A program made the translations under genes and the position numbers. Source: Ensifer sp. BR816 (GTDB lineage: Bacteria > Pseudomonadota > Alphaproteobacteria > Rhizobiales > Rhizobiaceae). From it: a DNA stretch of 64,000 nt. The notes beneath the pieces are model-generated. The model was not told the origin of the DNA, searched no databases, and saw only the letters and a list, made by a program, of their open reading frames with translations. Every line of letters begins with the position of its first letter. Position 1 is the stretch's first letter. This document shows, piece after piece, positions 53,170 to 60,490 of the stretch. The stretch spans positions 4,149,610-4,213,609 of the forward strand of contig NZ_KB905370.1 in the NCBI RefSeq assembly GCF_000378985.1. The letters are read 5' to 3'.

Positions 53170-53640
53170 ATGAGAATTGCATCAATCTGTGCAGTCGGCT
53201 GGATCGGGTTTTGCGGGATCGCTTCCGTTGCCTTGGCAGGGGATGCGCACACGCTGATCGTTCCCAATGATGTCAAGTGGGCCCCGGCCCCGAAAATGCT
53301 TCCTGCCGGAGCAGAAGTGGCGGTCCTGTTCGGCGATCCCAGCAAGGAAGGTCTGTTTGCGCTTCGGCTCAAGGCGCCGTCGGGGTATGTGGTCGCACCG
53401 CACACGCATCCTGCGGATGAGGTGGTCACGGTCATATCGGGGACTATCAATCTGGGGATGGGCGAAAAGGCCGATCGGGGCGCTGCCAAGGCGCTCCCGG
53501 CAGGCAGCTTCTTCGCATTGCCGCCGGAGATGGCACATTACGCCTACTTCGACGAAGAGACTGTCGTGCAGATCACCACCAATGGCCCGTGGGGCCTCAA
53601 ATATGTCAATCCGGCGGACGATCCTTCAAAGTCGCAATAG
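53170..53640 (+). CDS. Secreted cupin-domain protein
   Basis: This 156-residue protein has an N-terminal signal peptide (GWIGFCGIASVALA) followed by a single cupin barrel. The metal-binding block is VVAPHTHPADEVVTVI with His, His and Glu, and the second block FFALPPEMAHYAYF has His. Function is unknown; small periplasmic cupins often bind metals or act on small molecules. GGGAGG lies 8 bases before the start. A strong hairpin follows the stop. Confidence 0.85.
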   Translation: MRIASICAVGWIGFCGIASVALAGDAHTLIVPNDVKWAPAPKMLPAGAEVAVLFGDPSKEGLFALRLKAPSGYVVAPHTHPADEVVTVISGTINLGMGEKADRGAAKALPAGSFFALPPEMAHYAYFDEETVVQITTNGPWGLKYVNPADDPSKSQ

Positions 53641-53665
53641 CCGGCCTCCGGCTTGAAGGCCACCC

Positions 53666-53690
53666 TGCCCGCCGCCGGGCGCGGCGGGCA
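53666..53690 (+). terminator. GC-rich hairpin after the cupin gene
   Basis: TGCCCGCCGC (53666-53675) pairs perfectly with GCGGCGGGCA (53681-53690) around CGGGC. It lies 26 bases after the cupin stop and before the ECF41-type promoter. No long T run follows. Confidence 0.5.
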
Positions 53691-53743
53691 CCCCGTATCC
53701 GCGTCGCGAAGAGGAAGCATGCATCAAAAAATTCTGGCAGGGA

Positions 53744-53771
53744 TGTCACATCGGCAGGATCCTGCCTCGTC
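53744..53771 (+). promoter_or_regulatory. ECF41-type promoter upstream of the CMD-family gene
   Basis: TGTCACA at 53744-53750 and CGTC at 53768-53771 are separated by 17 bases. This is the consensus recognised by ECF41 sigma factors at their own operons. It lies 31 bases upstream of the CMD gene that is co-transcribed with the ECF41 gene, consistent with autoregulation. Confidence 0.7.
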
Positions 53772-53802
53772 ATGGTGTCGTAACCAACCAGAGGAACCCA
53801 CC

Positions 53803-54273
53803 ATGACCGCCAAACTTGATCCCTTCGCCGCAGCCCCTTCCCTCATGAAGAACTGGATGAGCACATCGATCGCCGTCGCTTCGAGCCTCGAGCCGAGCCT
53901 CATCGAGCTCGTCAAGATCCGCGCGTCGCAGATCAATGCCTGCGCCAACTGCATCAACATGCATACGGTGGAGGCACGGGCGAAGGGCGAGACGGAGCAG
54001 CGCATCTACCTGCTGTCGGCCTGGCGCGAGGCACCGTGCTATACCGATCGCGAACGCGCCGCTCTCGGCTGGACGGAGGCCCTGACCCGGCTGTCGGAAG
54101 GGCATACGCACGAAGGTGTCCATCAGGACCTGAACGCCCATTTCACGGAGGAGGAGCAGGTGAAGCTGACGCTGATGATCAATGTCATCAACGGCTGGAA
54201 CCGCCTCGCCGTTGGCTTCGGCCTGTGGGTGGATCCGGCGGCGGCCGCCGCCGCTGCCAAGGCGGTCGCCTGA
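53803..54273 (+). CDS. Carboxymuconolactone decarboxylase (CMD/AhpD-like) family protein
   Basis: This 156-residue helical protein has the AhpD-type redox motif CANCINMHTVEAR (CxxC-x3-H) near 48. Such proteins reduce peroxides or act on unknown substrates. CMD proteins are one of the three usual partners of ECF41 sigma factors. The ATG at 53803 has GAGGAA upstream, and its stop overlaps the sigma-factor start (TGATG). It is probably the stress-response effector of the pair. Confidence 0.9.
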   Translation: MTAKLDPFAAAPSLMKNWMSTSIAVASSLEPSLIELVKIRASQINACANCINMHTVEARAKGETEQRIYLLSAWREAPCYTDRERAALGWTEALTRLSEGHTHEGVHQDLNAHFTEEEQVKLTLMINVINGWNRLAVGFGLWVDPAAAAAAAKAVA

Positions 54274-55130
54274 TGGCGGGCGCCGGGCACGAGGAAGCAG
54301 CGGCGATTTTCGATCCGCTGCGTCCAAAGCTCATGCGCGTCGCCTATCGCATGCTCGGTTCCATTGCCGACGCCGAGGATATCATGCAGGAGGCCTTCAT
54401 CCGCTGGATGGGGGCCGACCGCGCCGCAGTGAAAGTGCCCGAGGCCTTCCTGCGCCGGACGGTGACGCGGCTCTGCCTCGACCAGCTGAAATCGGCCCGG
54501 CGCCAGCGCGAGACCTATGTCGGCCCCTGGCTTCCCGATCCCGTCGTCGAGGAGGAGGAAGAGGAAGACGTCACCCTGCCGCTGATGCTCGCGCTGGAAC
54601 GGCTCTCGCCGCTCGAGCGCGCCGCCTTCCTGCTGCATGACGTCTTCGGGCTGGCATTTGAGGAGGTCGCCGTGACCATCAAGCGCGATCCGGCCGCCTG
54701 CCGCCAGCTCGCCGCCCGGGCGCGCACCCATGTCCGCGAGGCACGCCCGCGCTTCCGGATCGAGAAGGAGCGCGGCCTCGAAATCGCCAAGGCCTTCTTC
54801 ACCGCATCGCGCAGCGGCGACATGAAGGCGCTCGGTGCCATGCTGGCGGCCGATGTCAGCATCCATTCCGACGGCGGCGGCAAGCGTTCGGCGGCACTGA
54901 AGCCGATTCTCGGCTTCGATGCCGTGATGAAGGTGCACGAATATCTGGCGGACCTGTTCCAGAAGAACGGCTCGCAGCTTGTTCGAGCCGGCTTCGTCAA
55001 CGGCCTGCCCGGTTTCGTCACGCTGGAAGCCGACGGCGAACTTCAGACGACGGCGCTCGAGATCCAGGACGGAAAGGTCGCGGCGATCTATGTGGTGCGC
55101 AACCCCGACAAGCTGAGGCACCTGCATTAG
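54273..55130 (+). CDS. ECF41-group RNA polymerase sigma factor (SigJ-like)
   Basis: This 285-residue protein has the sigma2 region YRMLGSIADAEDIMQEAFIRW and a sigma4 region (LSPLERAAFLLHDVFGLAFEEVA) split by an acidic linker. The long SnoaL-like C-terminal extension (~175-285) ends in NPDKLRHL and carries GLPGFV. In ECF41 factors this extension takes the place of an anti-sigma factor. The gene overlaps the CMD gene by one base. The signal sensed by the extension is unknown. Confidence 0.93.
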   Translation: MAGAGHEEAAAIFDPLRPKLMRVAYRMLGSIADAEDIMQEAFIRWMGADRAAVKVPEAFLRRTVTRLCLDQLKSARRQRETYVGPWLPDPVVEEEEEEDVTLPLMLALERLSPLERAAFLLHDVFGLAFEEVAVTIKRDPAACRQLAARARTHVREARPRFRIEKERGLEIAKAFFTASRSGDMKALGAMLAADVSIHSDGGGKRSAALKPILGFDAVMKVHEYLADLFQKNGSQLVRAGFVNGLPGFVTLEADGELQTTALEIQDGKVAAIYVVRNPDKLRHLH

Positions 55131-55144
55131 AGCCTTGGCGCGGG

Positions 55145-56170
55145 TCAGGCCGGCGACGGTCGGTTTCGCTCGCGCCAGGACGCCGGGCTGAGCGAGGTGA
55201 CCCGCCGGAATTCCCGGTTGAAGTTCGATTTCGTCTGAAAGCCCGATTCCAGCATCGCCGCGGTCACCGACATGTCGGTGTCCCGCAGCATCCGGCAGGC
55301 CTCGGCAATCCGGAAATCGTTGATGTATTGCGAGACGTTCTTGCGCGCCAAACGGTTGACCGCTGCGGATATCTGCCGCGCCGGCAAACCCGCGCGCCGC
55401 GCCAGCCGCGACAGGGTCAGGTTATCGTCCAGCGCCAATTGCTGCTCGACGAGCAAATGCTCGATGCGATCCAGAACGTCCCGATCTTTCGCCGCCAGCG
55501 ATGCAGCCTCGTCGATATTTGGCGCGCCCGCCGGCAGCGGCCGCGCCCGGGCCGCGACATTTGCGGCCAGGCCCAGAAAGAGCAGCCCCAGAAGATTTGC
55601 GTTGCTCGCGATGAGCGCGGCGTAGGCCCCCGTGCTCCATTGGAAGTCGAGAAAGATCGCGAGATCGAACAGGGCCGAGACGCAAAGCGCGGCGGCGGCA
55701 ATCAGGAGAGCGCGGTGCGCCGCGTGAGCGTCGTCGAGACGCGCTTCGTCCAGGGCGTCGGGGCCCCGCCGGCCGAGGTTCACCAGCGCCAGTGCGTATC
55801 CGATAAACAGCACGATCAGGGCGCCGTCGATCAAACCCGGCGACAGCAGCAACAGCGCCATGATGCCAAGCGGCGGCGTGGCGTGAAGCCAACGGGCATT
55901 GCCGGCCACCACCTCGTCCCGGTGGATCAGGCTGCGGAAACTTGCCAGCACTAGGGGCGGCAGACAGCTTGCCAACACCGGCATCACGTATCGCACTGCC
56001 GCCAGATCGTAACCCCACCGCAAGCCGACGAGGATCGACTGCACGGCGCATAGGCAGATCAAGGCAAGGAACGGCCGAAGGCCCGCGTGCGGCTCGTCCC
56101 TGCGAAGCACCACGGCGAGGAGGATGAGGAGCAGCAATGCGACGACGAATGGCAGCGGTAGGAAGATCAA
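55145..56170 (-). CDS. Membrane-anchored AraC-family regulator
   Basis: The N-terminal ~205 of 341 residues contain about six or seven hydrophobic helices. An AraC-type HTH pair follows (LSRLARRAGLPARQISAAVN; VTAAMLESGFQTKSNFNREF). Such proteins sense a membrane or external cue and bind DNA directly. It diverges from the hydrolase gene at 56310, a possible target. It is convergent with the ECF41 gene (14-base gap). Confidence 0.88.
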   Translation of the reverse strand: MIFLPLPFVVALLLLILLAVVLRRDEPHAGLRPFLALICLCAVQSILVGLRWGYDLAAVRYVMPVLASCLPPLVLASFRSLIHRDEVVAGNARWLHATPPLGIMALLLLSPGLIDGALIVLFIGYALALVNLGRRGPDALDEARLDDAHAAHRALLIAAAALCVSALFDLAIFLDFQWSTGAYAALIASNANLLGLLFLGLAANVAARARPLPAGAPNIDEAASLAAKDRDVLDRIEHLLVEQQLALDDNLTLSRLARRAGLPARQISAAVNRLARKNVSQYINDFRIAEACRMLRDTDMSVTAAMLESGFQTKSNFNREFRRVTSLSPASWRERNRPSPA

Positions 56171-56309
56171 GCTTTGTCCCTTGAGTGGCGATCAGCGGCC
56201 GGATGTTGACCCAAATCGCGATTCGGGACGACCTGAATCATGATCGAGGACGCGATGACGAGGGGCACCCGCCATCATTTGCCGGTCCCTTCAACCTCGT
56301 GAGATTTCC

Positions 56310-57377
56310 ATGATCCCTTCTCCTGTCCGTGCCGCCTTTGCCATCGCCGTCGTATTCGCGGCACCTTGCCACGCAGCCGAAGTCGGTGTGCGCGAAATAA
56401 GCGTCGCCGCGCCGGAACGCGGCCGAAGCCTTCAAGTCACCGTCTGGTATCCCGCCGGGCCTGGCGGCGACCCCGTGCTGGTGGGTGACAACCAGGTCTT
56501 CAAGGGCGCGCCGGCGCTCGCAAACGCACCGGTTCTGAGCGGGCACCATCCGTTGGTGGTGATGTCGCATGGCTCGGGCGGCCGCATCCAGGGCATGAGC
56601 TGGCTCGCCGCGGAACTGACCAAGGCCGGATTTGTCGTTGCCGGCCCCAATCATCCCGGCACGACCGGCGGCAACTCCACCCCGGCCGACACGCCGAAAT
56701 TATGGGAGCGCACGCAGGATTTGTCCGCGGTGATCGACGGGCTCGCGACCGATCCGCTCTTGAGCAGCGGCATCGACAAGGACCGCGTGGGCGTCGTCGG
56801 CTTCTCGCTCGGAGGCGCGGCCGCCATGGAGATCGCCGGTGCTCGGGCCGATCTCGAAGCCTATGCCCGCTATTGCGACGCCTACAAAAAGTGGGATTGC
56901 GCCTGGTATACGGGCGGCAAAGGCTATGTCGACGACGAAGCGGTCGAGGTCGACAAGGTCGACCTGCGCAAGATCGACCGGGTGCGCTTCGAACAGTCGA
57001 ACCTCGACCGGCGCATAAGATCCGCCGTTCTGATCGACCCGGGTCTCGCGCAAGCCTATCAAGCGCAGAGCCTGAAGGAGATCGCCATCCCGATGCATTT
57101 CATCAATCTCGGCAGCGGCGCCACGATTCCCGCAGCGGTGATTGCCTCCGGGTTGGCGGCGCTGACGCCGCAGGGATCCTACGCCACTATCGCTGGCGCC
57201 GATCATTTCGACTTCCTGCCCGAATGCAAGGAGGGTGGGGCCGAGCTGCTGAAGTCGTCGGGAGAAGTCGATCCCATTTGTGACGACGGCAACGGACGAT
57301 CCCGCGCCGATATCCATTCCGAACTGATCGGTCTCGTGCGGCAGGCCCTGCAGCGTACGCTCAAGGATCGCTCGTGA
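56310..57377 (+). CDS. Secreted dienelactone-hydrolase-like alpha/beta hydrolase
   Basis: This 355-residue protein has a signal peptide (VRAAFAIAVVFAAPCHA). The oxyanion region SHGSGG and nucleophile Ser in VVGFSLGGAA are clear, with a His in GADHFDF near the C-terminus. It resembles the predicted dienelactone hydrolases that are exported and of unknown substrate. The 139-base gap to the divergent AraC-type gene should hold its promoter; I see no clear palindrome there. Confidence 0.87.
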   Translation: MIPSPVRAAFAIAVVFAAPCHAAEVGVREISVAAPERGRSLQVTVWYPAGPGGDPVLVGDNQVFKGAPALANAPVLSGHHPLVVMSHGSGGRIQGMSWLAAELTKAGFVVAGPNHPGTTGGNSTPADTPKLWERTQDLSAVIDGLATDPLLSSGIDKDRVGVVGFSLGGAAAMEIAGARADLEAYARYCDAYKKWDCAWYTGGKGYVDDEAVEVDKVDLRKIDRVRFEQSNLDRRIRSAVLIDPGLAQAYQAQSLKEIAIPMHFINLGSGATIPAAVIASGLAALTPQGSYATIAGADHFDFLPECKEGGAELLKSSGEVDPICDDGNGRSRADIHSELIGLVRQALQRTLKDRS

Positions 57378-57388
57378 GTCAATGCGCC

Positions 57389-58276
57389 TCAGAGCCGCCG
57401 ATCATCGAAACGATGGACGGCGGCTCCTGCCACCGGGCTGCGGGCGGCGAAGATGCCGCCGGCCCGGCTCTCCTCGGCGGCACCGGCCGGGCGCAGGGAC
57501 GTGACGACGAGCGTTTTTCGATCCGGCCCGGCAAAGCAGGGCATGGTCGGCGCGGGCACGGGGAACGGATGCGCGGCGATCAGTAGCCCATCAGGGGCAA
57601 AGCGATTGATGACGCCAGCGGAAACGCCGGCGCTCCAGTAGGTGCCGTCGACGTCGGCCGCCGCGCCATCCGGGCGGCCGGTGGCTTCATCGAGGTCCAC
57701 CAGTCGCCTGCGGCCGGCGAGTTCGCCGGTCGCCGGATCGAACTGCCAGCGGTCGATCCACGGTCCGCGCGAATCGGAGTGGAACATGATCGAGCCGTCC
57801 GCGCTCCAGGCAAGCCCGTTCGAACAGATCACGCCCTCGATCTTGCGCGCCACCCTGCCCTCCGGCGCAACCCGGTAGAGCGAGGCGATCGGCCGCCGGT
57901 CGGCCGCGACCTCATGCATGCTGCCCACCCAGAAGGCGCCGTCCGGTCCCACCTTGCCGTCGTTCAGGCGCGTGTCCGCCCTCTCCAGCTCGATCGCGGC
58001 GATCTCCCGGTCGATCGCACCGCTCTCCGGGTCGAACAGCACGACGCGGTCGCGTTGCGCCAGGACGAGCCGGCCGGACTGGGCAAGGCCGAGGCTGCAG
58101 GCGCCGCCATCCAGCGTCCATTGGTCGTGATCGGCCCCGGAAAGGTCGGCGCGGTGCACCGCGCCGCGGCCGATATCGACGAAGAACAGGCAGTTGCGGC
58201 ACTCGTCGTAGACGGGGCTCTCCGCCACCTCGCAGCGCAGGTCGAGCAGGCATTCAAATGTCAAGTCGAAAGACAT
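57389..58276 (-). CDS. SMP-30/gluconolactonase-family lactonase
   Basis: This 295-residue six-bladed beta-propeller has the metal-binding Glu in VAESPVYDE near residue 19, Asn in RLNDGKVGPDG, and Asn/Asp in ICSNGLAWSADG and RPDGAAADVDG. It hydrolyses sugar lactones to acids. In this cluster the likely substrate is the lactone formed by the uronate dehydrogenase at 62226 or by a related sugar dehydrogenase. It is convergent with the hydrolase gene and diverges from the DHDPS-family gene, with a palindrome between. Confidence 0.9.
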   Translation of the reverse strand: MSFDLTFECLLDLRCEVAESPVYDECRNCLFFVDIGRGAVHRADLSGADHDQWTLDGGACSLGLAQSGRLVLAQRDRVVLFDPESGAIDREIAAIELERADTRLNDGKVGPDGAFWVGSMHEVAADRRPIASLYRVAPEGRVARKIEGVICSNGLAWSADGSIMFHSDSRGPWIDRWQFDPATGELAGRRRLVDLDEATGRPDGAAADVDGTYWSAGVSAGVINRFAPDGLLIAAHPFPVPAPTMPCFAGPDRKTLVVTSLRPAGAAEESRAGGIFAARSPVAGAAVHRFDDRRL

Positions 58277-58279
58277 GTT

Positions 58280-58363
58280 TTACACCAGGATCTGACAGGC
58301 GGTATCTCGCAGTTCAGCGACAATGCGCAGAATCTTCGCGGTTTGACGATTTCGTTTTTCCAT
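58280..58363 (-). CDS. Possible 27-residue leader peptide before the lactonase gene
   Basis: An ATG at 58363 with GAGGGA upstream opens a 27-codon frame (MEKRNRQTAKILRIVAELRD and seven more residues). It ends 3 bases before the lactonase start. The peptide is basic then helical. It may be a leader or small protein, or chance; there is no comparative support here. Confidence 0.3.
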   Translation of the reverse strand: MEKRNRQTAKILRIVAELRDTACQILV

Positions 58364-58387
58364 AACATCCCTCTTGCCTCGGCTCAA

Positions 58388-58408
58388 CTTGTAAAATAAA
58401 AATACAAG
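58388..58408. promoter_or_regulatory. Operator palindrome in the lactonase/DHDPS-family divergent promoter
   Basis: CTTGTA (58388-58393) and TACAAG (58403-58408) flank a 9-base A/T spacer. It lies 22 bases before the plus-strand start. The GntR-type regulator at 59691-60434 is the nearest candidate. The same architecture occurs at 33646-33670. Confidence 0.6.
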
Positions 58409-58429
58409 AAACTTGCCAAGGAGATTTCC

Positions 58430-59377
58430 ATGAAAACGACATCCGTTACCGCGGCCGACCTCAGCGGCTCCGTCCTCTCGGTCCCGCCGCTGGCGCGCGA
58501 CGCCAAGGGGGCGCCGAGCAAGGCGGAAAATCGCCGACAGGTGGACTGGCTGCACGCGGGCGGGGTGACGACCTATCTCTATGGCGGCAACGCCAATCTC
58601 TACAATTTCGGCGTCATGGACTTCGGCCGGCTGCTCGACATGCTCGAGGAGATCGCGCCCGCCGACGGCTGGATGATCCCGTCCATCGGCGCCGATTTCG
58701 GCAAGGCGGCCGATCAGGCCGCCATTCTGCGGGAGCGCGCCTTCCCGACCGCCATGGTGCTGCCGCTCGCCTTTCCGGCAACGCCGGCGGGCCTGGCCTC
58801 CGGCTTCGCCAAGCTTGCCGACATCGGCGGCCGGCCGCTGATCGCCTATATCAAGAATGACGGCTTCATGGAGGCAGCCGACGTCGCCCGCCTGTTCCGC
58901 GACGGCGCGATCTCGGCGGTGAAATATGCGGTCGTCCGTGCCGATCCGAAAGACGATCCCTATCTCGCCGAAATCCTCGACGCCGTCGGTTCCGGCGAGC
59001 GCATCGTCAGCGGCATCGGCGAACGCCCTGCAATCGACCACATGCAGATGGGCCTGACGGCCTTCACCTCCGGCTCGGTCTGCGTCGCTCCACATCTCTC
59101 GACCGCGATCCTGAAGGCCGGCCGCGAAGGCCGTTTCGCCGACGCCGCGGCCATTCGCGAAAGCTTCCTGCCGCTCGAGGATCTGCGCGATGCACATTCG
59201 CCGATCCGCGTCCTGCACGAGGCGGTGCGGCTCGCCGGAATTTGCGAGACCGGGCCGATCGGCGACTTCCTCACCAATCTCGACGGCGCCGAACGGCTGG
59301 ACGCGATAGCCAAGGCGGCACGCGAGCTGAAAGCCCGGAGCGAAAGGGCGGTTACGCCGCTCGCCGCGAGCGCCTGA
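58430..59377 (+). CDS. DHDPS/N-acetylneuraminate-lyase-family dehydratase or aldolase
   Basis: This 315-residue TIM-barrel class I enzyme has the Schiff-base Lys in ISAVKYAVV near 165 and GGVTTYLYGGN near the N-terminus. Related enzymes are 5-dehydro-4-deoxyglucarate dehydratase (KdgD) and L-2-keto-3-deoxyarabonate dehydratase (AraD), which both yield alpha-ketoglutarate semialdehyde. Neighbouring dehydratase and uronate dehydrogenase fit either route. AAGGAG precedes the ATG. Confidence 0.85.
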   Translation: MKTTSVTAADLSGSVLSVPPLARDAKGAPSKAENRRQVDWLHAGGVTTYLYGGNANLYNFGVMDFGRLLDMLEEIAPADGWMIPSIGADFGKAADQAAILRERAFPTAMVLPLAFPATPAGLASGFAKLADIGGRPLIAYIKNDGFMEAADVARLFRDGAISAVKYAVVRADPKDDPYLAEILDAVGSGERIVSGIGERPAIDHMQMGLTAFTSGSVCVAPHLSTAILKAGREGRFADAAAIRESFLPLEDLRDAHSPIRVLHEAVRLAGICETGPIGDFLTNLDGAERLDAIAKAARELKARSERAVTPLAASA

Positions 59378-59485
59378 CATGGTGGGACACGCGATGCGGC
59401 GAGAGAGCGTCGGGTTCGAACCTACCCATACGACGCGCCTTGGGTCCCGGCTTATCGCCAAGGCCGTCTTGAAGCTCGGCCAAAA

Positions 59486-59656
59486 ACCCCCTCCGGCCTG
59501 CCGGCCATCTCCCCCGCAAGGGGGGAGAATGGGTGTGGCACGCTCTGCGCTTCCATCGAAGCATTCCGCTTTCAGCGACATATCGGGCGAAGCGAGGCGC
59601 CAGCCACATGTATTCTCCCCCCTTGTGGGGGAGATGGCCGGCAGGCCAGAGGGGGT
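59486..59656. repeat. Long inverted-repeat intergenic element
   Basis: Arms at 59486-59530 and 59612-59656 are 45 bases long and match as inverted copies with two internal mismatches. Each arm contains GGCCTGCCGGCCATCTCCCCC or its complement plus a CTCCCCC/GGGGGAG hairpin. Some 80 bases of unrelated sequence separate them. It looks like a non-coding mobile palindromic element of Rhizobiaceae. The rest of 59378-59690 shows no gene. Confidence 0.75.
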
Positions 59657-59690
59657 AAGACCGTCCGCGACGGCCCCCGCAGGACATCCG

Positions 59691-60434
59691 CTAGAGGTCG
59701 CCGTAGGATCCGGTGACGCGGGCGCGGGATTCGGTCAGGTGATAGCGCATGTGCAGGCGCGCCAGGTCGGCGTTCTGGCTGGAGATCGCCATGAAGATCT
59801 TGCGATGCTCTTCGAGGACCCGGCGCCGCCGGTCGTCGGAACCCTGTTGCGTCAGGCTCAACGCCATGCGCATCGAACCGCTCATGATGTCGCGCAAATC
59901 CTGGAGAAGGCGCGGGAAAAGTTCGTTTCCCGCGGCGGCCGCGACGGCGAGGTGGAAGGCGAAATCCTCCTCCCATCCGTTCTCGCCGCGCTGGAAGGCG
60001 CTTTCGAGCGCTTGAAGCGCTTCGCCGATCTGGTTCAACTGGGCCTTGGTTCGCCGCATCGCGGCCAGCCCGGCGCATTCGGTCTCGAGCGCCAGCCGCG
60101 GCTCGAAGGCCCTCAGATAGCTGGCAATCTCGGCCGAGGCGGCGAAATCGGTGAGCTTGGTGGACGGGCGCGACTTGACGAAGGTTCCGATCCCCTGGCG
60201 CGAGACCACCAGCCCATCCGCCTGCAGCCGCATCAGCGCCTCGCGCACCACCGGCCGGGAAACCTGGAAGTCACGGCAGATATGGGCCTCGGACGGCAGT
60301 TTCGCGCCTTCGCCGAGTTGCCCGCTGGTGATCTGCTCGAGGATCTGCCCGTAAAGCACGTCGGCAAGGCGCTCGCGCCGCGCCGGTTTCAGTTTCAAGG
60401 ATACGTCGTTCAAGAGCCTGGTCTCGCCTGTCAA
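59691..60434 (-). CDS. GntR-family regulator, FadR subfamily
   Basis: This 247-residue protein has the winged helix KLPSEAHICRDFQVSRPVVR plus REALMRLQADGLV, followed by an FCD ligand domain with FHLAVAAAAGN, EEHRKIF and ARLHMRYHL, whose His/Asp residues bind metal and an organic acid. The start is uncertain: TTG at 60434, or a second TTG about 8 codons later. It diverges from the dehydratase gene and probably controls the sugar-acid cluster through the palindrome at 58388-58408. Confidence 0.88.
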   Translation of the reverse strand: MTGETRLLNDVSLKLKPARRERLADVLYGQILEQITSGQLGEGAKLPSEAHICRDFQVSRPVVREALMRLQADGLVVSRQGIGTFVKSRPSTKLTDFAASAEIASYLRAFEPRLALETECAGLAAMRRTKAQLNQIGEALQALESAFQRGENGWEEDFAFHLAVAAAAGNELFPRLLQDLRDIMSGSMRMALSLTQQGSDDRRRRVLEEHRKIFMAISSQNADLARLHMRYHLTESRARVTGSYGDL

Positions 60435-60490
60435 TTTTCTGAACAGGCCTAATTTAGCCGAGCCGATCGGGAAGTCAAAGGAGGTCGCGG

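Noticed and set aside
59413..59422. GGTTCGAACC, like a tRNA T-loop
   Set aside because: No matching acceptor, D or anticodon arms are found around it; it is a short palindrome by chance or part of the adjacent repeat area.
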